From Nageia nagi (taxonomy: Eukaryota > Pinophyta), in assembly GCA_050084985.1 (NCBI GenBank), contig JBITNC010000001.1, positions 558,001 through 622,000 of the forward strand: a stretch of DNA of 64,000 nucleotides. Reading direction: 5' to 3'. Each line of letters opens with the position of its first letter. The first letter of the stretch is position 1. The notes beneath the pieces are model-generated. The model did not search any database. It was not told the origin of the DNA and saw nothing but the letters and a program-made list of their open reading frames with translations. This document shows, piece after piece, positions 46,860-57,405 of the stretch. Position numbers and translations under genes: made by a program.

Positions 46860-48240
46860 TTTTCATGTCATCGGGACTTATAACTTGTCACTTTTCTCTT
46901 TATAGCTTGTCTGATGGTTTGTGAATCCTGGAGTAGCTCAAGTGAGGAGAGATGCAAGCTATTAACCTGTTATATAAGGGCTCTAGAGTTTGTTTTCTAA
47001 ATGGGGAATGTCTTCTTGTTTTACTAAGATTCACTGAAACTTGAGGTCATTTTAGGATTTAGAAGCAGCAAAAGGGAAAATAAAAGAAAGAGAAAAAATA
47101 AAATAAAGAAAACAAAAAAGGGGAGGGGGCACAAGAAGTTTAAGTCAAGCTAGCAAAGGAACATCCACCAGTGATGCAATGTCTCGGTAGGTCATCTCTA
47201 GATTCATTAAGAAAAATGTATTCACTATCAAGCTAGGCAGCAAATAGCAATATGCACTCAAATCACTGCCAAACGAGACCAGGAAGCTGTAGGGTCTTGG
47301 TGGAAGACTGAGTGGGGTAAAACAAAATGATGGTGTGAATACACAAGTCTAACCAAATGATATAGAGACAAGCTATACACCCCAGAATACATACACTTAT
47401 ATGCAAATCATGCAATGAATAATTTATACCACTTCACAAAATATTCAACTATCTCCTCTTAAAACTCTTAGTTTTCAAAGAGAATGCACTTAAGCAGTAA
47501 AAATTATCCAAACTGGTAAGAAAATCTTACAAGATAATATGCATAATCCCACGAAATGGAGGCTTCAATTGCATTAGTCTTTAAAGTAATACTTCAAAAT
47601 AGAAAGTAGTTTTTCATAAAGATAACTCTTCTATAGCTCATCAAACTCTTCTATCTAATTGTCACACCCCCTCTTCTCTCAAAAAAAAAAAACTCTTTCA
47701 CAAAATGACCCAAGTCGAGTACTTATAGTTTCAAAAAGGTACCGCAATAAATGAAATATTGCCCTAATGTTGCCCTAAAGGCATCAAATTTGATATGGTG
47801 TGCACACACGCAACACACATATCGATGCAAAATCAGCTTGTCTACATGAATTGATGCAAGTGGCACTTAAAAGCCTAACAAAATATAACTGCCACAACTA
47901 CCATGCATTTAATCTACTTCTAAGCTACTCAAAAGTAAATCAGATATGCAATAAAGAAGTCTAACATTTGAACTGGCGGGAGCAAAACCTCATCCCTACA
48001 CCAATCAAATCAAATGAAATAAAGTCTGACATAACAACCATCATCAAATATGCATTTAACAACAGAAAAGATACCGTAGACAAAATCTATGGGTGTATCA
48101 GACCTAGGACAGATCTGATCCAATACCAGCAAAGTTCCACTCCTCTTTGGTGATGTCAGAAGGTGAGCCCAATCTTCAATGTCCCAATGAGCTATTGGGG
48201 AAGTTGTGCCAAATGGGTCTTGCAAGTTCAAGAGCTCAAA
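46860..48240 (-). other. 3' portion of LTR D, downstream of its promoter
   Basis: About 1.4 kb between the TATA box and the conserved end block (aaaccttggggtag). It has no significant frame; a 73-codon minus frame at 48010-48231 starts 70 bp after the TATA box but has no motif. A pyrimidine-rich run on the minus strand near 47080-47130 (ggggagggggcac on plus) resembles a polypurine tract in the wrong orientation. Confidence 0.4.
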
Positions 48241-48301
48241 ATTATGTGACCTGCATCATGAGGACCGAATGATGCACCTTGGAGAGAATGAAGTGCTTGT
48301 C

Positions 48302-48310
48302 ATTTATATA
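48302..48310 (-). promoter_or_regulatory. TATA box of LTR D
   Basis: TATATAAAT on the minus strand (catttatata on plus), 2.25 kb after the LTR start and 1.56 kb before its end. Confidence 0.45.
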
Positions 48311-48759
48311 TGAGTAAATCCTTGTCTTCCTCTGCATACGATATTCTAGCATATCCATCAAGTGTCTTAGCATGTAAATATACTCAAACTGAAAACTTTG
48401 AACATCCTGTATCACTTCCCCTTCAACAACTGAACTCCCTTCTCACGAACTTTGCCCTTCATAGACAGGTTTTGCACTGTGTCTTCTATAGTCACGGCTT
48501 CCAAAGATATTCAATCACCAAGCCTTCTAAAAAAGTGCCTCTGGTGTGGAATCTTGCATGATATTCATAAATCTTTTCTTCTAAGGAAAGTGGCATATGT
48601 ATGGCATGCATTTGACAGGTAGTGCTTCTTGGATAGGTGGCATTGCTTAAACAAATGTCAATGCTTGGGACATGTGGCAGGCTTCAATTTGCTATAGAAT
48701 GGGTTCAATGTATGTCTTCTATGTCTGGGTGCACTGTTTATGGTACATGTGCTTGGTAC

Positions 48760-50420
48760 TCTATGAAAACCATGCCTAGTTGTACCAAAACAGAGTAGTG
48801 CTTTTCCATGCCTTAGAAAAATTATGCCTCTAGATTTGGTCGCATCGTTTTGAGTGAGTGCTTTCACACCGTTTTGGAGGAGTGCTTTTTCATGTCCCAG
48901 AATGCATGCGCCTACCAATTTGATGTAACAAATGACAGCCAAATTTTCTTTCAAAATTAACCCCTTTGAGCTTGGTCGAACCGTTTTGGTATGTGCTTTC
49001 ACACCGTTTTGGAGGAGTGCTTTTGCACTGCTTGAAAAGCATGCCCAGTCGCATCGTTTTGGAGGAGTGCTTTCGCACCGTTTTGAAGGAGTGCTTTTTC
49101 ACTCAATGAAAAGCATGCCCAGTCGCACTATTTTGGAGGAGTGCTTTTTCACTCAATGGAAAGCATGCCTAGTCACACTTTTTGGGAGGAGTGTTTTTTC
49201 ACTTGAGCAAAGCTAGATGCCATGAGAATGAAGTGATCCAAAATACAAAATGAACCAGCATGCTGCCTTTTATACTATGTAGTCTCCAATGGACAAGTGT
49301 CACATGCCAATTAGTGCAAAAAGTGATCCAATGCATGTGAGGACACTTGTCTTTCCACACTATATGCTCAATTTCTCAATGACAGCCAATTTTAGCATCC
49401 TCAAGGCTGGTCGCATCGTTTTGAGTGAGTGCTTTTTCACTACACAAAAATGGTGTGCTCAAGTTAAAATCTTAGCCAGTTTTTCCAGAATGAGCTAGAA
49501 TGATCTCAGAATGCATGGTAGCAACCAGTTGATGTAGAAATGCATAATTTCAGACATGAAAATGCAGATTTTTACCCAATCGCACCATTTTGAGTGAGTG
49601 CTTTTGCAATCAATGAAAAGCATGCTCAGTCACACTGTTTTGGAGGAGTGCTTTTTCTCTCTTGGCTCCACGCAATGCTCTAGACAATTTTGCAAACAGA
49701 ATGACTGAGGCTGACTTTCCTTTTATAGCCTTCTTGATAGGACGGGTGTCATCATATGATAGGTGCAAGAGGGGGTCGAATGCATGTGTTTCCACTTGGC
49801 AACAATCTGGACCCAACACCTCATAAATTTGGTCACACAGTTTGAGTTGAGTGCAAAAGCACTCACTTGAAAGCATGCGACAAGCCTTGATTGCCTCAAA
49901 AATGGCTAAGTCCCCTTTTCTCCTAGTCGCATGAATTTGGATGGGTGAAAAAGCACTCGTTTGAAAACATGTGACAGACTTTGTAGGTTCCAAAACGGCT
50001 AAGTATAAGTTTCTTCCTCCTTGGTTGCATGGATTTCGATGGGTACAAAAGCACTCACTTGAAAACATGTGACACGCTTTTCCAGAAAAATGCTAGGTAT
50101 GAGAGGCTCCAGTCTTGGTTGCACTGTTTTGGGTGGGTGCAAAAGCACTCATTCAAAAAAATGCGACAAGCTGAAAAACACGTTTTTTTGCCTTGAATTC
50201 CGACCAGAATGACTTCAAACATGAAATGCAATGAGGGAGAAATGAATCTCTTCAGCATGAGGGACCCTCAAAATGCAGTTTTGAGATGGAAAATGCAAGT
50301 AGTGAGTATGAAAATGCAGCATGAGGTTGGTTGCACCGTTTGGGTTGGGTGCAAAAGCACTCACTTGGAAGCATGTGACTGAGGAAAAATGCAGGTTTCT
50401 GACTTGACTTGACCATGAAT
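48760..50420 (-). repeat. Tandem hairpin repeats in LTR D
   Basis: Two subfamilies. 48830-49660 has units of about 50-100 bp with the core cgttttggaggagtgctttt, then tcactcaatgaaaagcatgc, about nine copies. 49790-50390 has units with gggtgcaaaagcactcactt, then gaaagcatgcgac, about five copies. GAGTGCAAAAGCACTC and GAGTGCTTTTTCACTC are each short palindromes, and each is followed by GCATGC or CATGYGAC. Antisense frames such as 49610-50068 are by-products. Confidence 0.8.
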
Positions 50421-50558
50421 GCGCAAGTTTAACATATTTCCTGAAGCTAGACCAAAATGCATACATTTTCTTAGACAAATGTTACTCCATGCATTGTTCT
50501 TTTATTTCGAGGTCCTCAAAATGCAAAAATTTTTGGGGTGTGTTGTGTAGGCACAACA

Positions 50559-50671
50559 ACTTCCTAGTAGATCAGAGAGGAACAAGAGCAGTTGTCTTTT
50601 GATGATCAGTCAGGTAAACAAGATGAATATGTTGAGGAAACAAAGAAAATCAAACTCCTAAGAGGAGTTAT
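50559..50671 (+). pseudogene. Tat polyprotein linker between the two insertions
   Basis: 113 bp of host element left between LTR D and hAT. It reads IREEQEQLSFDDQSGKQDEY, VEETKKIKLLRG and continues after the hAT insert as VIELERLFDQDVIQ and VEETKKINLGT. The frame is that of the archaeal RNase H block upstream and of the RT-proximal linker downstream, which fixes both insertion boundaries. Confidence 0.8.
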
Positions 50672-50765
50672 CAGTGTTCCACACGCCTGGGGAACGGGGA
50701 TACGGGGGAACGCGGGAACGCGTATCCGGGAACGGCGGGGAAAAAATAGGGTCTTTTGGGGAACG
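50672..50765 (+). repeat. Left end of hAT: terminal inverted repeat and subterminal motifs
   Basis: CAGTGTTCCACACGCC, then about five GGGAACG/GGGGAACGG motifs in 90 bp, one beside a gcgtatcc block. The end pairs with CGTGGAACACTG at 54523-54534. Repeated subterminal motifs are where hAT transposases bind; that role is inferred from the family. Confidence 0.85.
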
Positions 50766-51135
50766 GCAAACATAATACTAGTAAAAATTATTAGATTTTT
50801 AAGAGTATCATTTCCAATTCATTTTTATTATGATGAATGATCATATTATCAAATTTAATTATGTATGATGTATACAAAATTACAAATTAAAAACACGGAA
50901 TCGAAATTACTCAATTAGAAATTCAACTTCATAGCCCATCAAATTAAAAAAGCCCAAGGGTAAACCACTAAACCGTAAATCTGATAACACAATCATAATG
51001 TCATAGGCCATAGCCCATAGGTCTGAAAGACTGAATGAAATACATAGATGGGACATCAGTATGTCGAATACGGAATACGAATAAGTGTTTGAATAACAAA
51101 ATGAAAATGCCAAAATATTAAATAACCACTATAGT

Positions 51136-53816
51136 CTATGGATCTATAGGCTCATGTGCTAATGGTTGTGCATCCATATCCTCCTCATCTGTTGAGCTAT
51201 CTGACGATATGCTCTCATCATCCAAATGAAGAGTATGCAATGGCAATCCAAACATCGACTCATCAGCCTCATCATCATCAGCCTCAAGCTGGCCTGCCTC
51301 CACTGGATCAATGTCCCAACGTGCAGCTGGACTAGCTCTATACTCTGGCGTAACTCTCTCACTAAGGCGAAGAGAGCTATGCACTGCAACTAACTTCTCT
51401 GCTCTACGAGAAGTAAGTCTATTCCTTCGCAGACTATGGATGAAGCCATAGGTAGACCAATTTCTCTCCGCAGCAGATGAACTACCCACCTACAAACAAT
51501 CATTCAAATTAGATTTTTCATTTTTGATTATGTGAGAAAGGAGCATAGTACAATACTTAATGGCATGGCAATGGCATCTACTAACCTGGGAAAGGAGCCT
51601 AATCGCAAGATGCTTCAAGTGTGGAGCATCATCTCCATATAGCTCCCACCATCCAATGGGATCAGTTTGGGCAATGGTAGCCCTATCCTCCTTGCACTCT
51701 TGCCTGCTAAAACGAGGACCCTTAAGTCTCACAAATTTTACAAACTCCTCTCTAACTATACGACCATCCTCTCGTGAAAACATCTTGGCAAGGAAGTTCA
51801 TGAACCCATCTTTCAACTCAACATCATCATTAGGTGCCATTTTCCCAATCTTTGGTGCATACCATTTTGGGTTCAACACATGGGCAGCCATATGGAGAGG
51901 GGTATTCATTTTATTCCACCTACAAAAAGTTAAAAAAAATAATTTAATAAACTTAAAGACAAAAGTTAACAAACCAAATTGAAACTAAACTCTAAAGTTA
52001 ACAATCAACATTTGTTTTTGTTACCTCTTCTCTATGATGGGTCTAATATGGCCTTCATAAAAAGAAGGATCTTTGGCATTAATTATTCTTTTCATTTCCC
52101 CAAGCATGCTATCGAAGGTCTCGTATATCTCTCCTAAATTAGGAGAATCCGTATCGGCATACCTTATCACTTCAAAAACTGGGGAAATAAAAGATACAAT
52201 GTACCTACATTCAAAAAAAAAAAGAGTTAAAAAACTTAGAAAGTTAAATCTAATTGAACAATTACCTAATGACCAATCCAACTTGAAATTCAAACTACAA
52301 TAGTGAAACTTTCAAACTTTGTTACCTGGCTTCAGTCCACCAATTCTCATCCAAGACTTTATCTCTAAGTCTTTTTCCCTCCTGTGTTTGAGATTCTGGC
52401 CACCTCTTCCATTCTACACAAACTATCATGGATTGTAGTGCCTCCTGCACCTCAATCATCCTTTGCAATAGGATGAAATAAGTGGCATATCTCGTATCTG
52501 CAGGTTTAAGAAACTCCTTCTTTGAGAAGGAGCGAAAGAGGGCCAATGAGGTATGATGGTTGCAAATAAACATTTGCAAGTCTCTCGCTTCTGCAACAAC
52601 ATTCTTCACCCAATCTATTTTCCCAATGTCCTTCAATGCATTATTCAATGCATGAACGCAACATGGGGTCCAAAAAATATACCTGTAAGTGCCCTCTATC
52701 AATTTTCCTGCACGCTTGCAAACAGGGGCTGCATCTGTAATTATCTGTACAAAAAAAATTAAAACGTTACAGTTTGCCGTTTGGCATTTTTACAACAAAT
52801 GTCAAAAAATAAATTAGAGAACTAAAAGTAAAGTTTAAAGTTTTAAAATTTAAACTTAGTAAAGTGATTACCTGGACAACATTGGAGGATCCAACCTCCT
52901 CAATAGCCTCCTTCAACAGGAGGAACTGGAACTCTGCATCCTTTTTTTTTCCCGAGCAATCAATAGCTCGAAGAAAATAAGGACCCTCTGAACATGACAC
53001 CATTATATTGATGAGTGGACGTTGACGAATGTCAGTCCATCCATCCATAATAATGGAACATCCACTACGCACCCATGTAGCCTGCATCTCCGACATCATC
53101 AAACTGCATCTACTATACTGCTTCTCCAAAATAGAAGTACGGAGTCTAGTCTCGCCAGGTAGTACATATGAAGGTCCAGCCAACCTTACTTCCTCAAATG
53201 CTGCCCTCAAGTAAGGTGAGCGTGCAAGATGAAAAGGCAAGGCATGTGCATAAAATAATCTTCCCACTGCATCATCAGCTCTCTCTTTCTGCTGCAAGTT
53301 TAATGCTTCAGCTATATTTCCTCTTTTTTTGGAGGGGAATGTAGGACTTGGCAAGCTAGAAGAGAGTCCAATTTCTTTTTCTCTAACTGATGAGGAGGAG
53401 GAAACAATGGAGGCTTGGGTAGATTTAGGAATGGCCAGCCCATGATTCCTAAGGTAAGCCTCTTGTGCAAGCCTACTAGCTTCTGCAAACATAAATTTAT
53501 TCATTTCTTTACAAACCCTCACCCCTGCCCCTTGTTTATCAGTCAAATGTGATTCAATCCTAGTATAACTCCCTTTAAATGTGGAGTTACAAATGTGACA
53601 TTTATAAGTTCTTGCTCCCCCTTCAATCTTTTTCCCAGCATCTAGGTTTGTGACAAACTGTAACAGTGGTTTTTTAGGATTAAATGGGCCTTTAGCAAAA
53701 TGTTTTAACATTGTGGATGGGCAATCAAAGACTGATGTGTTTTCTTGCTCATTTTCAACTCCCATTTGTGATGTTTCTACCTCATAGCTTTGATTTTCTT
53801 CCTCAATATCACTCAT
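51136..53816 (-). CDS. hAT transposase, BED finger and DUF659, five exons
   Basis: Exons on the minus strand: 53816-52872, 52744-52326, 52204-52025, 51919-51586, 51489-51136. All introns begin GT and end AG and the frame is kept throughout, giving 743 residues, a normal length. The start is MSDIEEENQ at 53816. Residues 71-102 form a BED zinc finger (C73, C76, H90, C102; KCHIC..TFKGSYTRIESHL). Residues about 196-345 are DUF659, with D258 in MDGWTD and D319 in IITDAA. The middle has WTPCCVHALNNAL and HMAAHVLNPKWY. The dimerisation domain follows (WWELYGDD, E634 in AAERNWSTYGFIHS). D258, D319 and E634 are the likely catalytic triad, all present. The tail (about 685-735) is acidic. It should cut and paste elements with matching ends in the nucleus. 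Confidence 0.92.
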
Positions 53817-54243
53817 CTTGGACTGTTTTTTTTTTTAAAACTACAAGTAAAGTTTAAAATTTAAACTAAACAAGTAGAGAATGAGAAACAGAAAATTAAA
53901 AACCTTGGACTGTGCTAAGTAATTTTCTTCTCCTCCTTGGCTTTTCTCCACTACACTGCTGTGTTTCTCTTCCTCCCTCCTTGCTCTTTCTCCTCACTGC
54001 TGTGTTTCTCTTCCTCCCTCCTTGCTCTTTCTCCTCACTGCTGTTTTTTTTCTTCTGTTTGCTGTCTTTCTCTTCCTCTTTGCTGTCTTTCTCCTCTACA
54101 CAAAGACAAATGATAACAAAATCACTTTTAGCCTTTTAGAGGAGCTTTTTAGGGTTAAGGGGGGTGCAAAGTTAGGTGGGACCCATGCTAGGAGGTTTAA
54201 AAAGTTTTTTTTTTAAGTGAATCTGTTTTTTTTTTTAGCTTTA
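53817..54243 (-). promoter_or_regulatory. 5' leader and promoter region of the hAT transposase
   Basis: Between the transposase ATG and the GC-rich end. On the minus strand it is purine-rich (GGAGGAAGAG runs). It includes a 41-bp tandem repeat at 53956-54050 (unit begins ctgctgtgtttctcttcctc, two full copies and a partial third). An intron in the leader is possible. No convincing TATA box was found. Confidence 0.5.
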
Positions 54244-54534
54244 AGCTCTCCAGCTGCGCGGGGAACGCCGGACGTCCCCGGGAACGGTCGGGGAACGGCG
54301 GCCGTTCCCTGGCCGTTCCCGGGGACGGCCAGCCGTTCCCTGGCCGTTCCCGATCAGGGGGACGGTCGGGGAACGTTCCCCCTTCCCCGAGAGCCGTCTC
54401 GGGAACGGCCCCCAGCCGTCCCCCAAAAGGGGAACGGCTGGGAAACATTTCCCAAGGCGTTCCCGCGTTCCCAAAACGTGGGAACGTCGGGAACGGCTCC
54501 TCCAGGAGGGGGAACGCGTCCCCGTGGAACACTG
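54244..54534. repeat. Right end of hAT: CpG-rich subterminal repeat block
   Basis: About 290 bp with some sixteen copies of GGGAACG or CGTTCCC in both orientations, several paired head to head (GGGGAACGTTCCCC is a perfect palindrome near 54372). It ends GTGGAACACTG, the inverted repeat of the left end. Open frames on both strands here (54197-54642) are composition artefacts. Confidence 0.9.
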
Positions 54535-55570
54535 GGAGTTATTGAATTGGAGAGATTGTTTGATCAGGATGTGATCCAAGAGAACAAACCTAGGGAACAC
54601 ATCAATGTAGAGGAAACAAAGAAAATCAACCTAGGGACATAACAAGACCTAAAGTATATCCTTCTCGGGAAATCTTGTACGGGCCATTTAAGAAGAGAAA
54701 TCATAAAAGCCTATTGAGAGTATATCGACGTGATTTCCTAGACATATGACCAGTTAAAAACTTATAATCCCAGGATAATCACTCATACCATTCCTCTCAA
54801 ACCAGGGACAAAGCCGTTTCGGCAAAAGCAAAGGGTGTTGAATCCTTTGCTGGAACCAATGATCCTTCGAGAAATTCAGAAGTTGGTTCAATCAAGGATT
54901 GGTTTACCCATAAGGCACTTGACTTGGGTCGCCAATATTGTCCCAATGAGGAAGAAGTCCGGTGAAATCAAAGTGTGCATAGATTTTAGACATTTGAACT
55001 AGGCTTCAGAGAAGGATAACTACCCATTGCCTTCCCTAGACGAAGTCTTGTAGATGGTGAATGGCTCTCAAAGGATGTCATTCCTAGATGGTTATTTCGG
55101 ATACAATCAAGTCCTAGTGGATAAGAGGGATAGATTGAAAACCACCTTTACCACCAAATGGGGCACCTTTACTTATAGCTGCATGCCCTTTGGACTGATC
55201 AATGTCGGGGTGACGTTTCAGAGAGCCATGGACTTCACTTTCAAAGTTTTGGTTGGCAAAAACATAGTCATTTACATGGACGACCTCACTGTTTACTCTA
55301 AAGATGTAAATGATTACCCTCGACACTTGAGGCAAATTTTCCAGAGATGTAGAGAATTTGGAATTTCTCTCAACCTGAAGAAATGTATCTTTGGAGTTAC
55401 AAAGGGTAGACTGCTCAGCCACATCATCTTAGAAAAAGGAATCTCCATCGATCCTGAGAGGGTAGTAGCCATCGAGAAAATCCCTTACCCTGCTACACCA
55501 AAGGAGCTTAGGTCTTTCATGGGAAAGATCAATTTCGTCCAGAAATTCATCTCGAGGTATGTCGAAATTG
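54535..55570 (+). pseudogene. Tat reverse transcriptase
   Basis: Resumes after the hAT target duplication. From 54780: HTIPLKPGTKPFRQKQRVLN, LLEPMILREIQKLVQS, then KSGEIKVCIDFRHLN (first palm motif) and YPLPSLDEVL. 55054 onward: SFLDGYFGYNQVLVDKRDRL, KTTFTTKWGTFTYSCMPFGL and FQRAMD; the catalytic box is NIVIYMDDLTVYS at 55263-55300, both Asp intact. LSHIILEKGISIDPERV and ELRSFMGKINFVQKFI complete the thumb. Stops occur at LN-stop-AS (55000) and VL-stop-MV (55053) and in the linker, but the domain is otherwise one frame. Nonfunctional as it stands. Confidence 0.85.
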
Positions 55571-56090
55571 TAAAACCACTCAACGAGATGATGAAGAAAG
55601 ATGCCAAGATCAAATGGACGAACAAGGCGAAGAAAGCATTTCATGACATCAAGGAGGCTATATCCAAGGCACCTATTCTTACTAGCCTAGACTACAAAAA
55701 GCTCTTCTACGTAGACTCTTTTGCTTTAGAGCACTCACTAGCAGGGGCCCTAACTCAGAGAGACAAGGAAGAAAAAGACCTATTGCCTTCATGAGCACCC
55801 CTTAGAGAGATGCTGCATTGAGATATCCTATGCTAGATAAGCAAGCCTATGCCTTAGTGAAGGTGTTAAAGAAGTTTCGACACTGCATCCTGCATAGTGA
55901 AGTGATCGCCATTGTCCCTGATCCAATGATAAAGAATCTACTAGCCCAACAAGAAGTGGGCGTTCAAAGAGGAAACTGGGTCTCAACCCTCCAAGAGTTT
56001 GATATGTCAATTCAGCCCATGAAGATTGTGAGAGGGCAAGGACTCACTAAGACATTAGCCTCTTGTCAAGATGGCACAATGTCATCATCA
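55571..56090 (+). pseudogene. Tat gypsy-type RNase H
   Basis: WTNKAKKAFHDIKEAISKAP precedes the domain. LFYVDSFALEHSLAGALTQRD at 55708 is the L..D.S....G..L.Q motif, with Asp kept. A single frameshift near 55790 separates it from RDAALRYPMLDKQAYALVKV (E to D at the family S..EKE position) and KFRHCILHSEVIAIVPDPM. It ends near ANTLAS-like ALTKTLASC. This is the ordinary gypsy RNase H, distinct from the archaeal-type copy at 46190. Confidence 0.75.
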
Positions 56091-57405
56091 TCCAATGAAC
56101 CCATCAACACATCTCTCCAAATCTTTCAAATTGATATCCTGCCAGATTCCTGGTATGCGAACATTGTCTATTACATGACTTCAGGTGCCTATCCCCTGAA
56201 TTTTGTTTCAGCCCAGAAGAGAACCCTTCGGTACAAAGCAACAAAGTTTATGATAAAGGAAGGGGTTCTTTACAAAAGGAACTATCATGGTGTCTACCTC
56301 AGATGCCTAGAGAAAGAAGAGGATCATAGGGTACTTGAGGAGTTCCACAACCAAGAAGGTGGAATGGGCCATGCATCGAGGATTGCTTTGGCACACCAAA
56401 TTCTTCGTGCTAGATATTATTAGTCTTTCCTCTTCTGAGATGCACATCACTATGCTAAAACATGCCATGATTACCAAACCACAATAGGAAGGGAGAAGTT
56501 TTCTAGCGTGCCTCTACAACCAATCCTTGAATCGAAGCCATTTGCCAAATGGGGGTTGGACTTCGTAGGGGAGATCAACCCTTCCTCCTCCATGACACAC
56601 CAGTTCATCCTCATTGCCACAGACTATTGCACGAGATGGACAGAAGCCATAGCTACGAAGCAAGCCACCTCTGAAGTGGTCATTCAATTCTTGGAAGATT
56701 TCATTATGACACGGTTTGGCTCTCCTTTTTCAATAGTGTGTGATAACGGTCCTGGCTTTAGCTCACTCAAGCTGACAACTTGTCCACGAGAGAATAACAT
56801 TGATATCAAGTACTCCGCCAACCATTACCCTAAAGGCAATGGCCTAGAGGAGTCGACCAACAAAAACTTGCTCACCATCATCAAGAAGCTACTAAACAAG
56901 AACCCAAGAGATTGGCATAGCAAGTTGAAATATGTTCTTTAGGCAGACCTTATCAGGGTAAAGAATGCACTCGGAATGAGTCCATTTGAGTTAGTTTACA
57001 GAACATACCCAACTTTTCCGGCCAAGCTAAAGATCGGCACCATGCAGTTCATGAAAAATTATTTGGAAGCCGACGAAGTTTCGAAGACTAGAATAGTCCA
57101 ACTCACTCATCTAGAGGAGAAGCGAAAGCAAGCATTTCAAAACTTATCTCACCAACAGCAGGACACCAAGAGATGGTTCGATAAGAATACTCAAGTGAAG
57201 AGCTTCAGAATGGGAGACCTAGTCCTCCTATGGGACAAGGCTCATAAGAATAAAGGAAAGCATGCAAAGTTCAACAGACTCTGGCTTGGTCCCCTCTAGA
57301 TTGAATCTCTAGTGAACCCTACCACGTTTAAGCTGAGGTGACTTACAAAAGAAGAATTGTCGTTGCCTGTCAATGGTAAACACCTAAAGCACTACTTCCA
57401 ACCAT
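56091..57405 (+). pseudogene. Tat integrase
   Basis: N-terminal zinc region at 56340-56490: EEFHNQEGGMGHASRIAL, then YAKTCHDYQ; the His pair and first Cys are present, the second Cys is Tyr. Core: FAKWGLDFVGEINPS (D), SIVCDNGPGF (D) and GNGLEESTNKNLL (E), all three catalytic residues kept, at 56530-56870. MSPFELVYRTYPTFP (56976) and VLLWDKAHKNKGKHAKFNRL follow. The C-terminal block GPL, stop, IESLVNPTTFKLR and LPVNGKHLKHYF is the usual GPF/Y-type end. Three stops only (56422, 56941, 57297). Confidence 0.85.

Larger units (their letters stand above)
46733..50563 (-). mobile_element. Solo LTR of 3.82 kb, reverse orientation (LTR D), with target duplication
   Basis: The LTR itself is 46738-50558. 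On the minus strand it starts TGTTGTGCCTACACAAC, then CCCCAAAAATTTTTGCATTTTG and AGGACC, and ends CACACCAACA, a canonical TGTTG...CAACA pair. It is flanked by ACTTC at 46733-46737 and 50559-50563, a perfect 5-bp target duplication. Removing it with one copy joins host codons in frame (KVFTS to the codons before EEQEQLSFDD). No internal coding region is present, so it arose by recombination between two LTRs. Its TATA box is at 48302-48310 and most of its 5' half is tandem repeats. Confidence 0.88.
50664..54542 (-). mobile_element. hAT DNA transposon, apparently autonomous
   Basis: The element is 50672-54534 (3,863 bp), bounded by inverted CAGTGTTCCAC termini and an exact 8-bp target duplication GGAGTTAT (50664-50671 and 54535-54542). 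Eight-bp duplications and CAGTG-type ends are diagnostic of hAT. It carries one transposase gene on the minus strand, five exons with no stops or frameshifts. Its ends are CpG-rich and packed with GGGAACG motifs, in sharp contrast to the AT-rich decayed surroundings. It lies in the Tat polyprotein linker and its excision restores that frame. Of the elements in this window it shows the least decay, which suggests recent arrival. Confidence 0.95.

Noticed and set aside
49610-50068. 152-codon minus-strand frame
   Set aside because: Runs through tandem repeats of LTR D; the protein simply repeats SSECFCTH-like units.
51560-51982. 140-codon plus-strand frame
   Set aside because: Antisense of transposase exon 4 and its intron.
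54197-54642. Overlapping frames of 111-141 codons on both strands in GC-rich DNA
   Set aside because: They are by-products of the GGGAACG array at the hAT end; they are low-complexity (Pro/Gly/Arg) and cross the target duplication.
55114-55644. Minus-strand frames of 71-102 codons
   Set aside because: Shadows of the Tat RT, which has clear motifs on the plus strand.
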